This document shows, in pieces, positions 6,511 to 10,838 of a stretch of 10,838 nucleotides of DNA. Position 1 is the stretch's first letter; every line of letters starts with the position of its first letter. The DNA lies in contig JAJPXW010000200.1 in NCBI GenBank assembly GCA_021205255.1, positions 1-10,838 of the forward strand. Reading direction: 5' to 3'. Position numbers and translations under genes: made by a program. Under the pieces are notes generated by a model that worked only from the letters and a program-made list of their open reading frames with translations, had not been told where the DNA came from and made no database searches. The DNA is from Burkholderiales bacterium (GTDB lineage: Bacteria > Pseudomonadota > Gammaproteobacteria > Burkholderiales > Burkholderiaceae_F).

Positions 6511-6981
6511 ATGCTAGAAACAGTCCTTAGCGACAAAGGTTATGAGCAATTCTATTGGTCAGAGAAACTCTGCCGACGCATTCTCCGACAATTAAAAGAT
6601 CAAGCTCTAGGCTGGAAAATTGATCCACATTACCAACCTTCAGTAAAAGAATCCACGGGCGAACTTGAATATTCTCCATGTCTTGCCATTCAGTTCCCCT
6701 CAGACTCTCTTGACCTTTTCACACTTGTATCAACATCATATAAACGTGGAATTCCTAAAGATATTGAGGCTGAACTAGCATTTACTACAGGCGAAGAAGG
6801 AACGGAGCCTGCTAGAAGAGTTTTTCAAAAGGAAAAACAGGATATTTATTCTGACCCTGTTACTGTCTCGTTCTTCCCAAGTCATTTGTGGAATAAGAGG
6901 GTCTCAATTCCCAAAGAGTACAGAGCCACTTTTAGATCCGAGGCATCAATTTCTACCAAGGAGAAAAACGAGGATCAGTAG
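6511..6981 (+). CDS. Hypothetical protein, no recognised family
   Basis: A protein of 156 residues. ATG at 6511 has a weak AAAGAGA site eight bases upstream, and an in-frame stop just before it excludes a longer version. There is no signal peptide or membrane helix, so it is probably cytosolic. The N-terminal part (residues about 10-35, YEQFYWSEKLCRRILRQLKD and on) looks helical. The middle (SPCLAIQFPS, LFTLVSTSYKRGI) looks like alternating strands. The C-terminus (EASISTKEKNEDQ) is charged and disordered. The protein-like composition with aromatic residues, the good length and the hairpin downstream support a real gene. It stands between hairpins at 6296-6329 and 7145-7184 and so is probably a single transcription unit. 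I do not recognise it and assign no function. Confidence 0.6.
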   Translation: MLETVLSDKGYEQFYWSEKLCRRILRQLKDQALGWKIDPHYQPSVKESTGELEYSPCLAIQFPSDSLDLFTLVSTSYKRGIPKDIEAELAFTTGEEGTEPARRVFQKEKQDIYSDPVTVSFFPSHLWNKRVSIPKEYRATFRSEASISTKEKNEDQ

Positions 6982-7322
6982 CCAAAGGACAGAGGAATAT
7001 GCTTTCTCAATAGAAAAGTCGAGTTCAATTCGTTTCACCCCTCTTTCCAAATCCACTAACGAAGTTGAAATTGGCTCTTAGCGGAAGAATAGACTTGAAT
7101 TTGAAGGGCCATTATTTCTGAGTTAAATAGCTACACCTAATTCAAAAGCGATAAAGCTTAATGTGTTCTAGGCTTTATCGCTTTGTATTTGTAGTGAGAA
7201 TCTAGCTTATTTCATAAAAGTTTTCCTCGCGCTATAGATTCCCAGACCTGCCTCTCGGAAAACCTGGCTTTCCTAACTTCTACAGCTCATGAAAATTAAA
7301 GTAATTTTTCAAGCAAGAGGGA
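6982..7322. other. Intergenic region between convergent genes
   Basis: A 341-bp gap between the hypothetical gene (plus) and the intact Sel1 gene (minus), whose 3' ends face each other. The only clear element is the 13-bp hairpin at 7145-7184. A weaker GGAAA/TTTCC pair (7257-7261, 7269-7273) could help end the leftward transcript. No coding frame was seen. Confidence 0.5.
7145..7184 (+). terminator. Strong 13-bp hairpin between convergent genes, probable terminator
   Basis: AAAGCGATAAAGC (7145-7157) and GCTTTATCGCTTT (7172-7184) are exact reverse complements around a 14-base loop. The U-rich end of the stem is followed by GTATTTG on the plus strand and by TTTTGAATT on the minus strand, so it may act in both directions. 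It lies about 160 bp after the hypothetical gene and about 140 bp beyond the 3' end of the Sel1 gene. Confidence 0.7.
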
Positions 7323-8537
7323 CTACTTTTCCATCTTGGCGTATTCTTCGCAACCTTCATCGTCTCCAAAGTCACAAGCTCTCCCAAACAATTCTTTAGC
7401 TATTGCATAGGATTTCTTTACACCAAGGCCTCTGTTATGCAAGGAGCCGTAGTTAAAGCAAGAATCTCCACCACCTAGCGTGCAACCTTTCTCAAAATAC
7501 TTGGCAGCATCCTTGTAGGAGCGCTTCACACCAAAAGCATTTAGATAGAGAACACCAATATTATTGCAGCCTTCCGGTTCGTCCATGTTGCAAGCTTGTT
7601 CATAGAGCTGCTTGGCTTTGGCATAGGATTTCTTTACTCCGTTTCCATTTTGATAGAGCGCCCCAAGATTAGCGCACCCCAGCCCATAATGCAGATTGCA
7701 AGACTTTTCGTAATATGCTCTAGCCTTGTCAAATGATTTTGGAACGCCGGAACCCGATGCATAAAGTGCACCTACATTGTTACATCCCTGCCCGTCGTTA
7801 TTATCACAAGCGGTAGCACTTAGCTCCATGGCTTTAAGGTAAGAGAGAGGAACACCTTTACCTTCCATAAAAAGCAATGCGGCATTTACACAACCCTGAG
7901 AAGTACCATACTTGCAACTTTTACCAAAACTTTCAGCGGCTTTCGGATAAGAACGCAAAGCCCCGGGGCTACTTCCGTACAAAATCCCTAAACAATTACA
8001 CCCTTGACCGTTTTCTTCCTGACAACTCTTCTCTGCTAAAGAAACTGCTCTGGCAATTGAAGGCTCGACCCCTCTGCCTTCGCTGTAGAGCATACTCAGA
8101 TTAACTAAAGCGTCTGTGCTTCCAAGATTAATGGCTTTTTGAAAAAGCTTGGCGGCTTTCTCAAAGGACTGCTCTACGCCTTTGCCTTGTTCATAAAGAT
8201 AGCCAAGCTGCAGACAACCTGCATAAGATTTAAGCTCACATGACTTTTCGAAATAATGCGCAGCCTTTTCATCCGAAACTTCTATCCCTTCTACACCCTG
8301 ATACCAAAGCCCAAGGTTGACGCAAGCAGGAACGTTATTCATGAGACAAGCTTTTTCCTCAGCTTCAAGGGCTTTTTCCACCGATCTTTCTACATCTTTA
8401 CCTGCTAAATAGCTTTCTCCGAGCTTGGCACAAGCAGCAGCATCGCTTGTTCGACAAGCTTGATCGAGCTCTTCAATTCCGCTGGCCAAACAGGTTGTAG
8501 CAAATAGGATTGCGAATGTAGCGGCCACGGTTCTCAT
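7323..8537 (-). CDS. Secreted Hcp-like Sel1-repeat protein, intact
   Basis: ATG at 8535-8537 is preferred over the frame's first ATG at 8589-8591. It follows a CGGAGAAG ribosome site and opens a signal peptide (MRTVAATFAILFATTCLASG), giving 404 residues. The mature protein has ten Sel1 repeats of 36 residues and a short C-terminal cap (DEGCEEYAKMEK). Consensus elements recur in each: GC-x2-LG, G-x-GV-x-K/R-S, K-A and E/K-x-C. C-x7-C cysteine pairs bridge neighbouring repeats as in Helicobacter Hcp proteins, suggesting a disulfide-stapled superhelix in the periplasm or outside the cell. One boundary (residues KAINLGSTDAL) has lost both cysteines together. It is a paralogue of the interrupted gene at 1-2367, with about half as many repeats, a matching last repeat and a similar leader. 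Sel1 solenoids mediate protein interactions; the partner is unknown. Confidence 0.9.
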   Translation of the reverse strand: MRTVAATFAILFATTCLASGIEELDQACRTSDAAACAKLGESYLAGKDVERSVEKALEAEEKACLMNNVPACVNLGLWYQGVEGIEVSDEKAAHYFEKSCELKSYAGCLQLGYLYEQGKGVEQSFEKAAKLFQKAINLGSTDALVNLSMLYSEGRGVEPSIARAVSLAEKSCQEENGQGCNCLGILYGSSPGALRSYPKAAESFGKSCKYGTSQGCVNAALLFMEGKGVPLSYLKAMELSATACDNNDGQGCNNVGALYASGSGVPKSFDKARAYYEKSCNLHYGLGCANLGALYQNGNGVKKSYAKAKQLYEQACNMDEPEGCNNIGVLYLNAFGVKRSYKDAAKYFEKGCTLGGGDSCFNYGSLHNRGLGVKKSYAIAKELFGRACDFGDDEGCEEYAKMEK

Positions 8538-8588
8538 ATTGGCTTCTCCGTAAAAGTAATTGAAATGGTGTACGAAAAATTTTACCTT
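8535..8588 (-). promoter_or_regulatory. Leader of the intact Sel1 gene, matching the other Sel1 gene's leader
   Basis: The minus strand carries AAGGTAAAATTTTTC, then CATTTCAATT, then CGGAGAAG, CCAAT and ATGAGAA, mirroring 2365-2418. TAAAAT may be a -10 box; an upstream TTGACG is present but only 14 bases away, so the promoter assignment is tentative. The ribosome site decides the start. Confidence 0.5.
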
Positions 8589-8759
8589 CATTCTTGGACG
8601 TCAAATCTGTGAATTTTCTCTGTGGCCATAAAACTATCCTTTTCGACCTATTGAGTCATGCCAATAAGTAACCAGAATCTTTGGCACCAAATTCCCAAAA
8701 TCAGACAATTATTGATTTTTCTAAGCTCAAATCTTTTTAGTACGCACTGATCTGTTAGG

Positions 8760-8772
8760 GACGACTGTCGTC
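8760..8772. promoter_or_regulatory. 13-bp palindrome, candidate regulator site
   Basis: GACGAC (8760-8765) and GTCGTC (8767-8772) are exact reverse complements around a single T. The one-base centre rules out an RNA hairpin loop and favours a dimeric DNA-binding site. It is about 220 bp upstream of the intact Sel1 gene and just past the terminator of the FMN/FAD flavoprotein. It could be chance. Confidence 0.25.
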
Positions 8773-8792
8773 TTCAAAACAAAGATGAGAAA

Positions 8793-8820
8793 AGCCCCTA
8801 GTTAGAAAGGTCTAGGGGCT
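8793..8820 (-). terminator. Rho-independent terminator of the FMN/FAD flavoprotein gene
   Basis: AGCCCCTAG (8793-8801) pairs with CTAGGGGCT (8812-8820) around a ten-base loop. Read on the minus strand the stem is GC-rich and ends in a short T-run (TTTTC). It starts about 30 bp after the stop codon at 8850-8852. Confidence 0.85.
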
Positions 8821-8849
8821 AAAAGCAAATCAGTTTCTAATAGAAAGAA

Positions 8850-10838
8850 TTACTTAGCTGGCTTTGCAGGAGCTTCAGTTCCGTGACTAGCCCTTACAGA
8901 CTCTTTGGATTCATTAGCCACCTTCATTGTTGCCGGTGCCTCATTGATAGTCTTAGTAGGCTCCTTCGGCTCAGGGATCGCTTTTGCCGGCGCTGGAGTC
9001 TCATGAGTAGCGGATTCCTTGGATTCAGCAGCCATCTTGACCGGCGTTGGAGTTTCATGGGCAACGTTAGTGCCAGCGTCCCTACCAAACGTCATAATGT
9101 CTGCAATAGCATTGCCACCAAGTCTATTCGAACCGTGAATTCCACCGGTTGTTTCACCAGCTGCGTAAAGCCCTGGAATCACCTTGCCGTCAGTTCCAAG
9201 AACTTGCGCTTTGGTATTGATTTCCAAGCCACCCATCGTATGGTGCACAGTTGGGACTTTCTCGGCCGCATACCAAGGACCTTCTGTCATTTTCTTATCA
9301 GCCTTGTTATCGGCAACAAACCCCAGTACATCCGTTCCAGTGCCCCCTACCACAGAGTTGTAGGTATCAACGGCTTTCTTAAGGTTCTCTACAGGCACGT
9401 TAAGTTTCTTGGCCAATTCCTCTAGCGTTCCAGCGGCAACGACTTTACCAATTTCAAGCATATCCTTCATCTTTGCGCCGTTCTCGTCGACATAGTCGAG
9501 AGATGGATAACGAAGATGGTTGACAATGACATAGTACTTGGAGTCTGGTTGAGCAAATATGGCCTTAGCCAATACGTCTCTTGCTGCTCCTTCGTTAACG
9601 AAGCGATTACCTTCCTTATTGACAAAAATACGATTGCGCCCCGAAGTACGAACACCCTCCATTAACCCAGTGCCTGGAGTTCCGCATGGGTGGATTTGAA
9701 TATCCGACATACCAATAACATTGGCACCGGCTTTCTTGCCCATCTCTATACCTTCACCTTGGGCTGCCTTATTAATATTAGTAGTGCCAATGTTCGGACC
9801 AAGGTTTTGTTCCTTAAAGACACCAGTGTTGACTTCCTGACGCAATTTCACGTTGGCGCCAAAACCGCCAGTCGCCAAAACCACACCACGGGTAGCATAG
9901 AAAGTTGTCTCCTTTCCAGTGTGATTATCTTTAGCTATTACACCGATTACTTTACCGTCAGGGTTTTTAATTAAAACTTCGGCCGTCATATCGGTATAAA
10001 CAGTAATGTCATCAGCATGGTCTTTGATGTACTTCTCGTACACTTCGATGTAGCTATGGCCGCTTGGTTTCTTTGGATAGTGGGAACGCTGGAAGAGAGC
10101 TCCGGTTGCCGTGCCAACTTCGTCTTTGAATTCGACACCTAGTCTTTCCATCCAATGGATGGTTTCCAAGCCATGCTCTGACAAATAGTGAACCATTTCA
10201 GGTTTAGCGACATTATGGCCACCTTTCATGGTTTGCTCATAGTGCTTCTGGACAGAATCCTCAATTCCCTGCTTGCTTTGACGTTCTGGGTCGGCTGCGT
10301 TAAAGGCGCCTTCGGAAACATTTGTAGAACCGCCAAGATAACCAAGCTTTTCAAGAACGATGACTTTTGATCCAGCTTGCTGTGCTGCAATTGCAGCTGA
10401 CTGTCCTGCTCCACCAGAACCAACCACTACTACCTGCGTCTCGATTTCGTTCGGTAAAGCAGTGTATTGCTCTACGTTCTTCTGGAGAGTCTGCATATCC
10501 TCCGTCGATACTTTAGCCTCTGCTAAAGCTAATTTAAGAGCGGACTTCAAAGCAAACGAAGAGATAGTTGCGCCAGTAACGTTATCAACGCCCAAAGACT
10601 GTTTCTCAATGATTTCCTTACTTAGTTTGTCTAGGGCTACTTTTCCAACACCGATAGTTTCCAAATTGTTAGGAAACTCAATTTTTTCGATTTTGTCCTT
10701 ACTAACAGTAACTGCAACTTCAAAAGCAGCATTATGGCCATTGACTTTAACGGTATAGGTTCCAGGTTCATAAGTGATGGCTTGAGCGCCCATAGCTAAA
10801 GACGCAAGTGCAGCCGCAACAGCAAGTTTGGTGAGGGT
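8850..10838 (-). CDS. Sec-exported FMN-binding/FAD flavoprotein, fumarate/urocanate-reductase type (5' partial)
   Basis: The first ATG in frame (10791-10793) is not the start. Upstream codons to the window edge read TLTKLAVAAALASLA and join MGAQA into a Sec signal peptide, so the true start lies past 10838. Numbering from that Met, residues 5-92 are an FMN_bind domain with the ApbE flavinylation motif D70-N-V-T-G-A-T76, predicting covalent FMN on T76. The FAD_binding_2 domain starts at GSGGAG (125-130). Residues matching the Shewanella flavocytochrome c3 active site are present: H368 (IQIHP), E379 and R382 (MEGVR), R405 (AARD, proton donor), HH517-518 (HHTMGG) and R557 (NRLGG). It should therefore reduce a C=C bond in an unsaturated carboxylate, in the periplasm, with electrons passing through FMN. 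The position of the family's substrate-binding Thr is Met378 in a shorter loop, so the substrate need not be fumarate. There is no haem domain. Residues 579-647 are a repetitive tail. Confidence 0.92.
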   Translation of the reverse strand, partial: TLTKLAVAAALASLAMGAQAITYEPGTYTVKVNGHNAAFEVAVTVSKDKIEKIEFPNNLETIGVGKVALDKLSKEIIEKQSLGVDNVTGATISSFALKSALKLALAEAKVSTEDMQTLQKNVEQYTALPNEIETQVVVVGSGGAGQSAAIAAQQAGSKVIVLEKLGYLGGSTNVSEGAFNAADPERQSKQGIEDSVQKHYEQTMKGGHNVAKPEMVHYLSEHGLETIHWMERLGVEFKDEVGTATGALFQRSHYPKKPSGHSYIEVYEKYIKDHADDITVYTDMTAEVLIKNPDGKVIGVIAKDNHTGKETTFYATRGVVLATGGFGANVKLRQEVNTGVFKEQNLGPNIGTTNINKAAQGEGIEMGKKAGANVIGMSDIQIHPCGTPGTGLMEGVRTSGRNRIFVNKEGNRFVNEGAARDVLAKAIFAQPDSKYYVIVNHLRYPSLDYVDENGAKMKDMLEIGKVVAAGTLEELAKKLNVPVENLKKAVDTYNSVVGGTGTDVLGFVADNKADKKMTEGPWYAAEKVPTVHHTMGGLEINTKAQVLGTDGKVIPGLYAAGETTGGIHGSNRLGGNAIADIMTFGRDAGTNVAHETPTPVKMAAESKESATHETPAPAKAIPEPKEPTKTINEAPATMKVANESKESVRASHGTEAPAKPAK
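8853..9059 (-). repeat. Degenerate tandem repeat encoding the flavoprotein's C-terminal tail
   Basis: The last 69 codons encode about three and a half imperfect units of 18-21 residues. Units begin HETPTPVKMAAESKES, HETPAPAKAIPEPKEP, NEAPATMKVANESKES and end HGTEAPAKPAK. The composition is Pro, Ala, Glu, Lys, Thr and Ser with no aromatic residues, so it is probably disordered. It follows directly after the last conserved FAD-domain helix (TFGRDAGTNVA), where relatives usually end. Confidence 0.75.

Noticed and set aside
10791..10793. ATG at 10791-10793 as the start of the FMN/FAD flavoprotein
   Set aside because: The frame continues to the window edge with signal-peptide residues (KLAVAAALASLA), so this Met is internal to the signal.

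Overview
The window reads as part of a gut-type, host-associated proteobacterium. The best guess is the Sutterellaceae (Parasutterella/Turicimonas-like, Burkholderiales). This is inference from three things: moderately AT-rich DNA, Sec- and Tat-exported flavoproteins of the fumarate-reductase superfamily, and secreted cysteine-rich Sel1-repeat proteins. No rRNA or other taxonomic marker is present.

Layout. 1-2367 (minus) is one very large Sel1-repeat gene that runs off the left edge. It is split by two in-frame stop codons (1525-1527 and 1483-1485) with the reading frame otherwise intact, so it appears as a 5' CDS (1525-2367) and a stopless 3' remnant (1-1482). 2666-3421 (minus) encodes a lipoprotein with a BamE/SmpA-like segment. 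3841-4044 (minus) encodes a small one-helix membrane protein. 4045-4628 is a divergent intergenic region with a 9-bp palindrome and a terminator-like structure. 4629-6236 (plus) is a Tat-exported FAD oxidoreductase with a non-classical active site, followed by a hairpin. 6511-6981 (plus) is an unrecognised cytosolic protein, followed by a strong 13-bp hairpin. 7323-8537 (minus) is an intact, shorter paralogue of the first Sel1 gene. 8850-10838 (minus) is a Sec-exported FMN-binding plus FAD flavoprotein of the fumarate/urocanate reductase type; its 5' end lies beyond the right edge and its own terminator is at 8793-8820.

How they fit together. Nearly everything here appears to be exported: two envelope flavoproteins, two Hcp-like Sel1 proteins, a lipoprotein and a small membrane protein. 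The flavoproteins lack haem domains, so if they are respiratory terminal reductases they need a cytochrome or quinol partner encoded elsewhere. The Sel1 proteins carry regularly spaced C-x7-C cysteine pairs as in Helicobacter cysteine-rich proteins, and the two share a conserved 5' leader. There are no convincing operons; genes are separated by 200-600 bp and several have their own hairpins.

I did not find an obvious new multi-gene system. The observations most worth following are the double in-frame nonsense interruption of a roughly 800-residue repeat protein, the divergent active site of the Tat flavoprotein, and the unusual low-complexity C-terminal tails on both flavoproteins.
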